From positions 1 through 64,000 of the forward strand of contig JAIXKK010000157.1 of assembly GCA_026954325.1 (NCBI GenBank): a stretch of 64,000 nucleotides of DNA, written 5' to 3'. Positions within the stretch are counted from its first letter, which is position 1; each line of letters begins with the position of its first letter. A model generated the notes under the pieces. That model was given only the letters and a program-made list of their open reading frames with translations, was not told where the DNA came from and did not search any database. Shown here in pieces: positions 16,174 through 24,603 of this stretch. The stretch is from Bryobacterales bacterium. Lineage in GTDB: Bacteria; Acidobacteriota; Terriglobia; Bryobacterales; Bryobacteraceae. The position numbers and the translations under genes were made by a program.

Positions 16174-17271
16174 TCAGGCGATGCGGTATTTTTCGAGAGC
16201 GGCTTCATCGAGAGTGACGCCGAGTCCCGGCTTGTCCGGGATGTGATAAAAGCCGTCGCGCACGGTGAACGGTTCCGCCATGCAATCGTCGGCGAGCACG
16301 TTGGTGACGCTGATGACGTATTGGATTCCGGGATAGGCGGCCGCCTGGTGCGCCTGGAAGACTTGAGCAATACCGTTGTCGATGGAATGCTCAATCCAGA
16401 TGGGCGCTTTGGCCGCAAGGGCGCGCTGCGAGAGCGTGCTGACGTAGCGGCCCAGTTTCGGCGCTCCCGATATCCAGGCGTCGATGAGCTTTTCGCGGAC
16501 CCACAGGTCGAGATCAATGCCATCCACGTGTTCGGCGAGTTTCAGAGGGAGCTTGCCGCGCAGTTGGCGGTAGCCATCGACATTCGCCCGGGGAATGGGC
16601 GACTCGATGGCGAAGTAGTTGGGGAACTTCGCGAGGCGCGTTGCGACGTCGAGTGTTTTGTCCACGGTTCCCCAGGAGGAGTTGGCGTCGGCCCAGAAGC
16701 GGAAGTTTTTGGGAACGGCGGCGCACATGGCGGCCGCCTGTTCGATGGGGTCCCGCCAGGGGCGCGCCTTGACTTTGTGAATGCGGTACCCGAGGCTTGC
16801 GCCGAGTTTCGCCTCTGACGCCATGACCGCGGGAGGGAAACACTGGCTCCACCAGATGGGGATGACGCGACTCCTGGCGGAAGGGGAGAGGATTTTGGAA
16901 ACGGGCTTTCCCGCCGCTTTGCCGAGGATGTCATAGACGGCGATGAGGATTCCGCGGAGGGAATCGTCGCCTGTGAATTCCGCGGCGGGACGTCCCATCA
17001 TCCGCCGGAGGACGGACTCCGCCTGGGCGCGGGGCATTTTGGCCTCACCGACACCGACCAGGCCGTCATCGGTATAAAGGCGCACGAAATGGAGTTCGTA
17101 ATCGGCCTGGTCGCGCTTTTGCTGCTTCCAGCTTTCAAGCCAGGCCTCGCGCACGCGTTCGGCGAACGGCACCCGCACGGATTGAATATCGAACCGCGAG
17201 AGCCGCAACTCGCGAGCGAACAGCGGCGCCATGGTGAGCCCGGCCCATTCCCGCCTGGTGAGAATTCGCAT
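16174..17271 (-). CDS. Enolase-superfamily (mandelate racemase/muconate lactonizing) enzyme
   Basis: 365 residues. Such enzymes abstract the alpha-proton of a carboxylate and stabilise the enolate with Mg2+. Visible: KVKARP (KxK-type base) at about 167-172, FWADANSSW with the first metal Asp, IESPIPR with the second metal ligand Glu, and LAEHVDG for the third ligand. The C-terminal half is typical of MLE/MR barrels (AAKAPIWIEHSIDNG). The N-terminus LTRREWAGLTMAPLFA resembles a short Tat leader, so export is possible. It lies 4 bases after folD. Reaction not assignable; a dipeptide epimerase or sugar-acid dehydratase are options. Confidence 0.75.
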   Translation of the reverse strand: MRILTRREWAGLTMAPLFARELRLSRFDIQSVRVPFAERVREAWLESWKQQKRDQADYELHFVRLYTDDGLVGVGEAKMPRAQAESVLRRMMGRPAAEFTGDDSLRGILIAVYDILGKAAGKPVSKILSPSARSRVIPIWWSQCFPPAVMASEAKLGASLGYRIHKVKARPWRDPIEQAAAMCAAVPKNFRFWADANSSWGTVDKTLDVATRLAKFPNYFAIESPIPRANVDGYRQLRGKLPLKLAEHVDGIDLDLWVREKLIDAWISGAPKLGRYVSTLSQRALAAKAPIWIEHSIDNGIAQVFQAHQAAAYPGIQYVISVTNVLADDCMAEPFTVRDGFYHIPDKPGLGVTLDEAALEKYRIA

Positions 17272-17275
17272 TCGA

Positions 17276-18211
17276 CTACGATATCGAAGTTCCGCCGCGC
17301 CGGGCGAGCCGCAGTTCAGCGCTTTCCACGGTGTTGCTCATCAGCATGGCAATGGTGAGGAGGCCGACGCCGCCGGGCACGGGTGTATAAGCCGCGCAGT
17401 TGCGGAACACCGCCGGATGAACATCGCCCACGAGCACGGCGCCTCTCGCCGCGAAATCAGCCAGTTTTTTCTCGTTTCCATCGAAGATTCGGGCGACGCT
17501 TTCCCGGTCGTGGAGACGGTTCATGCCCACGTCAATAACTACGGCTTCGGGGTTCACAAAGTCCGGGGTAACGAATCCGGGCCTGCCGATGGCGGCGACG
17601 ACGATATCGGCGCGCCGGCATTCCTCGGCCAGCCCGACGGTTTTCGAGTGGCAGATGGTGACGGTTGCATTGGCCTGGAGCAGCATCATGGCCATGGGCT
17701 TGCCGACGATGTTGCTGCGCCCGATGACGGCGGCGCGCCTGCCGGCGATGGGAATTTTGTAATGCTCGAGCATCCGCATGATGCCCGCCGGAGTGCAGGG
17801 CCGGAACCCGGGCAGCCCGGCCATCAGGTTGCCGGCATTCATGGGGTGGAAGCCGTCCACGTCCTTCGAGGGGTGAATGGCCATTAGAATGTCGCGCTCG
17901 TCCACCTGGTCCGGGAGAGGCAATTGCACGAGGATGCCGTCGATATGCGGGTGCTCGTTGAGCGTGCGGATGAGAAACAGCATCTCTTCCGTGGTCACGT
18001 CGATGGTGGGATGGTGCTTCTCGCTATAGATGCCCAGATCTTCACACGTTTTGACTTTAAGGCGGACATAGATTTCCGAGGCGGGATTCGCCCCGGCGAG
18101 GACTACGGCCAATCCCGGGGTGATTTCGGCATTTTCGAGCGCGGCAATTCTTGGCCGCAGCGACGCGAGGATGGCGTCGCGGACATGTTTACCGTCGAGT
18201 ATTGTTGGCAT
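17276..18211 (-). CDS. folD: Bifunctional methylenetetrahydrofolate dehydrogenase/cyclohydrolase FolD
   Basis: 311 residues from ATG 18211 (MPTILDGKHV); a longer frame to 18406 overlaps the permease gene and is not native. FolD interconverts 5,10-methylene-, methenyl- and 10-formyl-THF with NADP. Diagnostics: the catalytic Tyr and Lys in YVRLK, DGILVQLPLP, HPSKDVDGFHP, the dinucleotide motif IGRSNIVGKPMAMML and the C-terminal PVPGGVGLLTIAML. It is 14 bases after the permease stop and 4 bases before the enolase-family gene, so the three may be co-transcribed. It supplies one-carbon units to the pathway served by folK. Confidence 0.96.
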   Translation of the reverse strand: MPTILDGKHVRDAILASLRPRIAALENAEITPGLAVVLAGANPASEIYVRLKVKTCEDLGIYSEKHHPTIDVTTEEMLFLIRTLNEHPHIDGILVQLPLPDQVDERDILMAIHPSKDVDGFHPMNAGNLMAGLPGFRPCTPAGIMRMLEHYKIPIAGRRAAVIGRSNIVGKPMAMMLLQANATVTICHSKTVGLAEECRRADIVVAAIGRPGFVTPDFVNPEAVVIDVGMNRLHDRESVARIFDGNEKKLADFAARGAVLVGDVHPAVFRNCAAYTPVPGGVGLLTIAMLMSNTVESAELRLARRGGTSIS

Positions 18212-18225
18212 TTCGCAAAATGAAA

Positions 18226-19629
18226 TCAGTCGGCATGGCGGATGCGGAAATGATAGATGAGCGCTCCCACACCGACGGTCAAAGCGGTGGCGAGAGAAAC
18301 CATCGGTTCGAGGGTGATGCCCACATAATACATCCACGCGCTCACCAGCAGAAAGAAGCCGGGCATCAGCGGGTAGGCGAAGCTCACCACGGGCAGGCGG
18401 CGCCAACCCTGCCGTTTCCGGAACACGAACAGCGAGGCGACGGAGAGTCCGGCGGAGAGGTTCAGGGTCAGCGAGATGTAGAAGAAGAGGTTCCCGAAGG
18501 GCACGAATGTCATGAGGATGGAAGCCATTCCCTGCCAGACGATGGCGTTGACGGGCGTGTGCCAGCGCGGGTCCACCTTTGCCGCGGAGGCGAAGAAGGC
18601 GCGATTCTTGGCCATGGCGTAGTAGACGCGCGGGCCGATGGTCACCATTGCGTTGACCGTCGAAACGAGGGAGAGCGCCATGAGCGCTCCGAACATGCTC
18701 GCCATCTCCGGACCGAAGAGATGGGTGGCTACCAGGGAGCCGATGGCGATTTGCCCTTTCATGGTTTCAAGCGGCACGCCGTAAATGAATACCGCGTTGA
18801 GCGCGAAGTAGAGGGCGGCCACGAGGACAGTGCCCGCGGTCAGCGCCAGCGGCAGCGTGCGCTCCGGTTTCTTCAACTCTTCGGCGACATATGTGGCTGC
18901 GTTCCAGCCGCTATAGCTGCCGTAGATCCAGAAGAGGCTGATGGCGAACTGCGAAAGAATAGGCGAGGTGGACGTACGAACGGCGGCTTGGTGGAAGTGG
19001 CTCCAATCGCCCGTTCCGGCAGTGAAGCCGAGAACGATGAACGACAGGATCACAGTGACTTTCAGGCCCGTGAACACGTTCTGAAACCGGGCCACGCGCT
19101 GGACCCCGAAGAGGTTCAGCAGCGTGAGCAAGAGGATGAGGCAGCAGGCGGCCAGTTGGGCGCCGCCGAACTTCAGGGTGTAGGCTCCGAGGTTCAGCGC
19201 AAACTGCGCGTTCTCCTGTTTGAGGGCGGGGAAGAAGTAACCGAGGTAATCGGCGAAGGCCAACGCGGCCGCCGCGATGGGGGCCGAGAATCCCGCGACG
19301 AACGAGATCCATCCGGTCATGAAGCCCCAGGAGGGGCCATAGGCGTTTGTGAGATAGACATACTCGCCGCCCGAACTGGGGAAGTTCACTCCCAACTCGG
19401 AGTAACAGAAGGCCCCGGTGAGGGCGCACAGCGCTCCCACGAGCCAGATGCCTAAGACAAGCGAAGGAGCGCCGAGCTGGCCGGCGAGAAATCCGCTGGT
19501 GGTGAAGATGCCGGTGCCGATCATGTTCGACACCACGAGCGCGGCAGCGCTGACGACGCCGAGTTGCCGGAGCAGACCTTCGGTTACCTCGCTAGTGGAC
19601 CCTCGGGCAGCCGCCCGTTGTTGCGCCAT
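18226..19629 (-). CDS. APC-family amino acid permease
   Basis: 467 residues from ATG 19629 (MAQQRAAARG); an upstream in-frame start at 19704 would overlap the divergent methyltransferase start. About 12 hydrophobic segments are visible, and the first carries the APC substrate motif SNMIGTGIFTTSGF (about 33-46), followed by GALCALTGAFCYSELG, SSGGEYVYL and YGPSWGFMTGWISF. These match the LAT/amino acid exchanger branch of the amino acid-polyamine-organocation superfamily in the inner membrane. Substrate unknown. A TACAAT hexamer ends 5-6 bases before the ATG on the minus strand, so the message may be leaderless. Confidence 0.9.
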   Translation of the reverse strand: MAQQRAAARGSTSEVTEGLLRQLGVVSAAALVVSNMIGTGIFTTSGFLAGQLGAPSLVLGIWLVGALCALTGAFCYSELGVNFPSSGGEYVYLTNAYGPSWGFMTGWISFVAGFSAPIAAAALAFADYLGYFFPALKQENAQFALNLGAYTLKFGGAQLAACCLILLLTLLNLFGVQRVARFQNVFTGLKVTVILSFIVLGFTAGTGDWSHFHQAAVRTSTSPILSQFAISLFWIYGSYSGWNAATYVAEELKKPERTLPLALTAGTVLVAALYFALNAVFIYGVPLETMKGQIAIGSLVATHLFGPEMASMFGALMALSLVSTVNAMVTIGPRVYYAMAKNRAFFASAAKVDPRWHTPVNAIVWQGMASILMTFVPFGNLFFYISLTLNLSAGLSVASLFVFRKRQGWRRLPVVSFAYPLMPGFFLLVSAWMYYVGITLEPMVSLATALTVGVGALIYHFRIRHAD

Positions 19630-19681
19630 TTGCTTATTGTAGCCGCATGCCCGCCACGGCACGTTGCGCCATACTGAAGGC

Positions 19682-20368
19682 GTGAGGTACGTAGTGGTCT
19701 GCATTGCGCTTGCACTGCTTTTTGCCGCGGACTCACGGGAGAAAGCACGTCATCAAATGGTGCGCGAACAGATTGAAGCCCGGGGAGTCAAGGACCGCAG
19801 GGTTCTCGAGGTTTTGCGCAATACGCCCCGCCATCAGTTCGTGCCATCGGAACTCCAGGCTCATGCCTATGAAGACCGGCCGTTGCCGATCGGCTACGGC
19901 CAGACAATTTCGCAACCCTACATTGTTGCGCTCATGACGGAGATGCTGGACGTTGGCCGGGAAATGAACGTTCTCGAAATCGGCACGGGTTCGGGATATC
20001 AGGCAGCGGTGCTGTCGCCGCTGGTAGGGAAGCTGTACACCATTGAAATCGTTCCCGAACTCGCGCGATCGGCGCAAACAACATTGGGACGCCTGGGATA
20101 CCGGAACGTCAGCGTGAAACACGGCGATGGATACCTGGGATGGCCGGAAGCGGCTCCTTTTGACCGCATCATGCTCACCGCGGCGCCGCCGAAAATTCCG
20201 CCGGCGCTTGTGGAGCAATTGAAGCCCGGGGGGAAGATGATAGCTCCCGTCGGCGCGACGGAATATCAGCAACTGACTGTGATCGAGAAGCGGGCGGACG
20301 GCTCGGTCCGGGTGCGGAGGGCCGTGCCGGTCAGTTTTGTCCCCATGGTGCGTGGTACAAAGCGATAA
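19682..20368 (+). CDS. pcm: Exported protein-L-isoaspartate O-methyltransferase
   Basis: About 228 residues if the GTG at 19682 is used; a TTG at 19664 is an alternative. PCMT methylates isoaspartyl residues in aged proteins using SAM. The catalytic core is complete: MVREQIEARGVKDRRVLEVLRNTPRHQFVP, YEDRPLPIGYGQTISQPYIVALMTE, SAM motif I VLEIGTGSGYQAAVLS, and FDRIMLTAAPPKIPPALVEQLKPGG. Unlike the cytosolic enzyme it begins with a signal peptide (YVVVCIALALLFAADS), so it probably acts in the envelope, as in other Acidobacteria copies; the SAM source there is unclear. It is divergent from the APC permease. Confidence 0.88.
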   Translation: MRYVVVCIALALLFAADSREKARHQMVREQIEARGVKDRRVLEVLRNTPRHQFVPSELQAHAYEDRPLPIGYGQTISQPYIVALMTEMLDVGREMNVLEIGTGSGYQAAVLSPLVGKLYTIEIVPELARSAQTTLGRLGYRNVSVKHGDGYLGWPEAAPFDRIMLTAAPPKIPPALVEQLKPGGKMIAPVGATEYQQLTVIEKRADGSVRVRRAVPVSFVPMVRGTKR

Positions 20369-20373
20369 GCACC

Positions 20374-20630
20374 ATGTGTATCCGGCGACTGCTTCTCTCG
20401 CCGGCGGCCTGCCTGGTGGCCCCGGCCGCGGCGTATTCCCAAGTTGGCCTCAATCATGGATCGCCCGCATTGTGGGTAGAACGTTCGGCCCGGAAATCGT
20501 GTAGAAGTTCCTACAACTGGCCGGCGGTGGGGATGCGCCCATCGTCTTCATTCCAACGGCTGGTGATCGGGACGCCTACGACACATTTACTTTCTGAATC
20601 CCGGCGACCACTTCGATTTGTTGCGGCGCG
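20374..20630 (+). pseudogene. Decayed cyanophycinase-like (peptidase S51) gene remnant
   Basis: Three pieces lie in three different frames in gene order. From 20374 an N-terminal signal peptide (RRLLLSPAACLVAPAAAYSQ) is followed by VGLNHGS. From about 20475, one frame away, comes GRTFGPEIV, an in-frame TAG at 20502-20504, then KFLQLAGGGDAPIVFIPTAG, which resembles the N-terminal core of cyanophycinase-like S51 proteins. From 20582, in the third frame, IYFLNPGDHFDLLRR resembles that family's C-terminus. The middle (about 200 residues, including the catalytic serine) is gone, and the end is cut by the convergent sulfatase gene. Family identity is from memory of conserved patterns; the loss of an open frame is direct. 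Confidence 0.6.
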
Positions 20631-21980
20631 TCAGGCAGTCGCCCAAGCGCCCAGTTCCACCGAAAGCGGGTCCTGATACTGGCGCCCCCAAGCGGCAAGC
20701 TGGCCGGCCAATTGGTTCACCAGGGCCTGGGAGTGCGGATAGAGATTGCGTTCTTCCCTGGGGTCGGTTTGTAAGTCGTATAACTCGCCGGGACGCAGTT
20801 CCGGGCGGTTGTCGAACCTACGAAGGATGAGCTTGTACCGCTCCGTACGCAACGCCCGCTCCTCGTAGAACGAGCCGTCAATGGCGGCCTGGGGGATGTT
20901 TTCCATCACGATGGGCCCGCGCCATGTATCGTTGCCCGCGCGGACAAGGCCGATGAGACTGTGTCCCTGGAAGATGGATCCGCCGGCGGGCTCCAGGATG
21001 CCGCCTTTCACTGCCTGGATGCCGGCTGTCTCGAGGATGGTCGGCGCCAGATCGACCAGGGGGACACCGGAACGCCAGACGCCTCCTGATGGAAGCAGCC
21101 TGGGATAGCGGAGGATGAGAGGAATGCGCGAGCTTTCCTCGTAGGCCGTGCACATGCCCTCGGCTGTTCCGGGGCGCGGTTGCCAGCTACGGCCATGCTC
21201 GGTGGTGACGATGATGAGCGTCTCGTCGAGGATGTTCTTTCTTCGCAAAGTCTCCACGAGGCGGCCCACGTTCCAGTCGAGGTTCGACACAGCGGCGTGG
21301 TAGGCGGCGTGTTCTTCGCCGCGATGTTTTTCGAGAAATTCAGCCGGCGGATCGAGGGGCTCATGCGGCGCGTAGTAGGACTGATAGAGGAAGAACGGAC
21401 TGCCCGCATGTTGTTCGATGAAGCTCATTCCCAGTTCGGTGTGGACGTCGGGGCGGTAGCGCGAGTGATGCGGCTCACCAATCCAATGGCGGAGGGTGGA
21501 GTTGAATGCTTTGAAATAGTCAAAGAAGCCGGGATTGCCGGGTCCGAGGTGCCACTTTCCGATGGCCCCGGTGGTGTATCCGGCGTTGCTCAAGTAAAAG
21601 ACGAAGTTATCCCATAGATCGAATCTGGTATCGCGGAACGGATCGGGGATCGCCTCCTGGTAGTTGCTGTTCATTGCGCTGGGCTTAGTGGGATATACAT
21701 TGCGGCGCAAGCCGTGACGGTGAGGATAGAGTCCGGTGAGAATGGAGGCGCGTGCGGGGCCGCAGAGGGCTTGCGGGGTGAAGCAGTTTTCAAAGCGTAT
21801 TCCCGATGCGGCGAGCGCGTCGATGTTTGGCGTTTGCGACCTGCGTTCCCCGTAGGCTCCGATAGCATCGGTGCGGCACTTGTCGAAGATGACGAAGAGG
21901 ATGTTTGGCGGACGCCGAGAGGGTGTTTGGGCCGCCAGCAGGGGCGCCGTTATCGTGCCGAAGAATTGTCTGCGGTGCAT
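20631..21980 (-). CDS. Sulfatase, type I (formylglycine-dependent)
   Basis: 449 residues with a short Tat-like leader (MHRRQFFGTITAPLLAAQ). Sulfatases hydrolyse sulfate esters of glycans or other substrates. The formylglycine motif C-x-P-x-R is present at about residues 73-77 (LCGPARASILTG), followed by the active-site GAIGKWHLG and the late VDLAPTILETAG and ELYDLQTDPREERNL segments. Two metal-ligand positions look altered: the usual N-terminal DD reads FDK (residues 32-34), and the usual TSDHG reads TTEHG. Whether activity is retained is open. GGAAGGA about 7 bases before the ATG supports the start. No formylglycine-generating enzyme gene is nearby. Confidence 0.88.
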   Translation of the reverse strand: MHRRQFFGTITAPLLAAQTPSRRPPNILFVIFDKCRTDAIGAYGERRSQTPNIDALAASGIRFENCFTPQALCGPARASILTGLYPHRHGLRRNVYPTKPSAMNSNYQEAIPDPFRDTRFDLWDNFVFYLSNAGYTTGAIGKWHLGPGNPGFFDYFKAFNSTLRHWIGEPHHSRYRPDVHTELGMSFIEQHAGSPFFLYQSYYAPHEPLDPPAEFLEKHRGEEHAAYHAAVSNLDWNVGRLVETLRRKNILDETLIIVTTEHGRSWQPRPGTAEGMCTAYEESSRIPLILRYPRLLPSGGVWRSGVPLVDLAPTILETAGIQAVKGGILEPAGGSIFQGHSLIGLVRAGNDTWRGPIVMENIPQAAIDGSFYEERALRTERYKLILRRFDNRPELRPGELYDLQTDPREERNLYPHSQALVNQLAGQLAAWGRQYQDPLSVELGAWATA

Positions 21981-22082
21981 CCGGAAGTCCTTCCCGACAA
22001 CAATACAACAATGGGATGTTTCGGACCATCAACGTCCGGCCGGGCAGCGCTTCGAAAGGAGCCGCTACGATAGAAGTAATTG

Positions 22083-23339
22083 ATGCCGATTCCCGTCACC
22101 AGCACCTGGACCGCCTTTCGCCTTGCCTTCGATTCCCTCCGGGCCCACAAGCTGCGTACCTTCCTCACGCTGCTGGGGGTGATTATCGGTGTGTCGAGTG
22201 TCGTGATGGTGGGGGCGGCGATTGATGGGATGGGGAACTACGCGGAGGAGACAACTTCGAAGGTTTTCGGCAGCGACAGCTATCTGATTGCGCAACTGGC
22301 GCAACTGGGGCGAATGAACCGCAGGGAGCGCGCGGAGAAGCTACGCCGGAACAAACCCATTCGCGCCGAGGAGGTGGACTATCTTCGCGCCACCACGGGG
22401 GACCGTGTTCTCTACAGTCCCTACACGCAGCGCGTGGAAGACGTGAAGCACGAAGACACTGTTTTTCAGGCGGCCACCATCCTTGGCGTCTCGGCTTCGC
22501 TGCCGGAGATTCGCGACGTGACGCTGACCGACGGACGTTTTTTCACCGAGCAGGAGGAAAAGAACCGCCAGCAGGTGGCCGTGATAGGAGATGAACTGCG
22601 GGAGAGCTTGTTTCCCGGGGTTTCGCCGGTGGGGAACGTGATCAAGATCCGCGGACTCGATTTTGTTGTGGCGGGCGTCCAGGAGAAGCTGGGGTCGAGC
22701 GGAGCGCGGACGCAGCAGGATAATCCGGTGTACATTCCGGCGACGGTGTACGTGAAGATGTTCGGGCAGTCGCGGGGCGGGTACGCGGTGTTCGGAAAGC
22801 CGCGGCCGGGGTCGGGGCTGACCATGGACGACGCACTCGATATCACGCGCGTTGCCCTGCGTTCACGGTTTCACACGCCGCCGGGGAAGCCCGACAATTT
22901 CGACACGTTGACGCCGGACGCGATCCGCGCGTTCGTGGACAGCATTCTGGCTTTGGTGAGCGCGGTGGTGGTTCCCGTGACGGCGATCTCGCTGGTGGTG
23001 GGCGGGATCGTGATCATGAATATCATGCTGGTGAGCGTGACGGAGCGGACGCGGGAAATCGGCGTGCGGAAGGCGGTGGGGGCGAAGCGGGCGGATATCA
23101 TGCGGCAGTTCCTGATCGAGAGCGTGCTGATGTCGGCGGTGGGCGGGACCATCGGACTGACTCTGGGGTGGAGCGTGGTATCGATTGCTTCCCGCGTGGT
23201 GGAGGTGAAACTGGGCATCACGTTGCCGTATGCGCTTCTGGCAATCTTCGTGTCTACGGCGGTAGGGGTGGCGTCGGGGTGGTATCCCGCCTCGCGCGCG
23301 GCGCGACTGGATCCGGTGGAAGCACTGCGGGCGGACTGA
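22083..23339 (+). CDS. MacB-type ABC transporter permease (FtsX family)
   Basis: 418 residues from ATG 22083. It has the MacB layout: a first transmembrane helix (LRTFLTLLGVIIGVSSVVMVGAA, about 23-45), a periplasmic MacB_PCD domain of about 220 residues, then three C-terminal helices with the FtsX signature MNIMLVSVTERTREIGVRKAVGAKRADIMRQFLIESVL. The end RAARLDPVEALRAD is also typical. MacB proteins act as mechanotransmission components for lipoprotein, antibiotic or peptide export. Neither an ATP-binding protein nor a membrane fusion protein is adjacent; a second permease follows with 1 base between them, so they are probably partners. Confidence 0.9.
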   Translation: MPIPVTSTWTAFRLAFDSLRAHKLRTFLTLLGVIIGVSSVVMVGAAIDGMGNYAEETTSKVFGSDSYLIAQLAQLGRMNRRERAEKLRRNKPIRAEEVDYLRATTGDRVLYSPYTQRVEDVKHEDTVFQAATILGVSASLPEIRDVTLTDGRFFTEQEEKNRQQVAVIGDELRESLFPGVSPVGNVIKIRGLDFVVAGVQEKLGSSGARTQQDNPVYIPATVYVKMFGQSRGGYAVFGKPRPGSGLTMDDALDITRVALRSRFHTPPGKPDNFDTLTPDAIRAFVDSILALVSAVVVPVTAISLVVGGIVIMNIMLVSVTERTREIGVRKAVGAKRADIMRQFLIESVLMSAVGGTIGLTLGWSVVSIASRVVEVKLGITLPYALLAIFVSTAVGVASGWYPASRAARLDPVEALRAD

Positions 23340-23340
23340 T

Positions 23341-24591
23341 ATGCGGATCTCCCATACCGAAAACATGCAGATTGCCGTTGATGCGGTTTGGTCGCATCGC
23401 TTCCGGTCTCTGCTGACCATACTCGGGATCGTGATCGGCATCACGACGGTGGTGACGGTGTCGAGCCTGCTCACGGGGCTGCGGCAGGGGATTGTCACGT
23501 TTTTCGAGGAGTTCGGCCCGGACAACGTCTTTGTCACACGCTACAGCGGGGATCCGAGCCAGAGACCCAAGCAGACGGAGCTTCGCCGCAAGCCGATATT
23601 GCCCGAATATGCGGAAATATTGAAGCGGCTGGCGCCTTCCGTGGAGGATGTTGGGATTCAGTTGATGATTCCGGGCACGGTTGGGGGCCAGCCGCTGGTG
23701 GCGAAGGTGCCGGGTTTTGAATCGGACCAGGTGGGCATGGCAGCTTACTCGGCGAACTATTTCAACCTTCAGCCTCGGGATCTGATTGCAGGGAGGATCT
23801 TCACTTCGGAGGAAGCAAACCGCGGGGCGAAGGTGGCCGTGATCGGGCCATCGCTGGCGGATGCGTTGTTTCCGGACGGGAAGGCACTGGGGCGGGCGGT
23901 GAACGCCGGCGGGGCGGAGTTTCTGGTGATCGGCGTGTTCGCCAAGGCAAAGGGCGGCTTCTTTGGCGAGAACCAACTTGACTACCAGGCGGCCATCCCT
24001 TTACAGACGGGACGCCAGCGGTTTCCGAAACTGGACAACATCCTGTTGACTATCAAGGCGCGCAAAGGGCTGCGCGACCAGGCCTTTGACGAGGTGCAGT
24101 CCATCCTGCGGAAACTGCGCCGGACGCCGTTTGGGGCCGAAGACGACTTCGCCATCTCCACCGCGGACCAGATCATCAAGCAGTTCGACCGGATCACGGG
24201 GGCGGTAGTGGGGGTTTCGGTTGCCATCTCGGGGCTGGGACTTCTGGTGGGCGGGATCGGCGTCATGAACATCATGCTGATGAGCGTGACGGAGCGGACG
24301 CGGGAGATCGGGGTGCGGAAAGCGATTGGAGCGCGGCGGGGAGACATCGTGTTCCAATTCCTGACCGAGGCCGTGACGCTGACGGGCGCGGGAGGGCTGA
24401 TCGGAATCGTGCTGTCGATCGTTGTGACGATGCTGGTGGGGGCGCTGGTTCCCTCGCTTCCTTCCAGGGTTCCGGTAGGGGCGGTGGCGACCGGGTTTGG
24501 CGTCAGTGTCAGCGTGGGTGTATTCTTTGGAGTCTGGCCCGCCGTGAAAGCCGCGCGACTCGATCCCGTGGAGGCGTTGCGCTACGAATAG
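23341..24591 (+). CDS. MacB-type ABC transporter permease (FtsX family), second copy
   Basis: 416 residues. Same layout as the preceding gene: transmembrane helix FRSLLTILGIVIGITTVVTVSSLL, a periplasmic domain (RDLIAGRIFTSEEANRGAKVAVIG), then GVMNIMLMSVTERTREIGVRKAIGARRGDIVFQFL and final helices ending AARLDPVEALRYE. The near-identical FtsX region with the upstream copy points to duplication and divergence. The ATG is 1 base after the previous stop, so the pair is translated from one message and may form a heterodimer. The ATPase must be encoded elsewhere. Confidence 0.9.
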   Translation: MRISHTENMQIAVDAVWSHRFRSLLTILGIVIGITTVVTVSSLLTGLRQGIVTFFEEFGPDNVFVTRYSGDPSQRPKQTELRRKPILPEYAEILKRLAPSVEDVGIQLMIPGTVGGQPLVAKVPGFESDQVGMAAYSANYFNLQPRDLIAGRIFTSEEANRGAKVAVIGPSLADALFPDGKALGRAVNAGGAEFLVIGVFAKAKGGFFGENQLDYQAAIPLQTGRQRFPKLDNILLTIKARKGLRDQAFDEVQSILRKLRRTPFGAEDDFAISTADQIIKQFDRITGAVVGVSVAISGLGLLVGGIGVMNIMLMSVTERTREIGVRKAIGARRGDIVFQFLTEAVTLTGAGGLIGIVLSIVVTMLVGALVPSLPSRVPVGAVATGFGVSVSVGVFFGVWPAVKAARLDPVEALRYE

Positions 24592-24603
24592 GAGAGTTTC
24601 CAA

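Noticed and set aside
18151..19455. Plus-strand frame of over 400 codons opposite the APC permease
   Set aside because: Antisense to a well-supported membrane protein, with a His/Glu/Gly-biased product and no recognisable domain.
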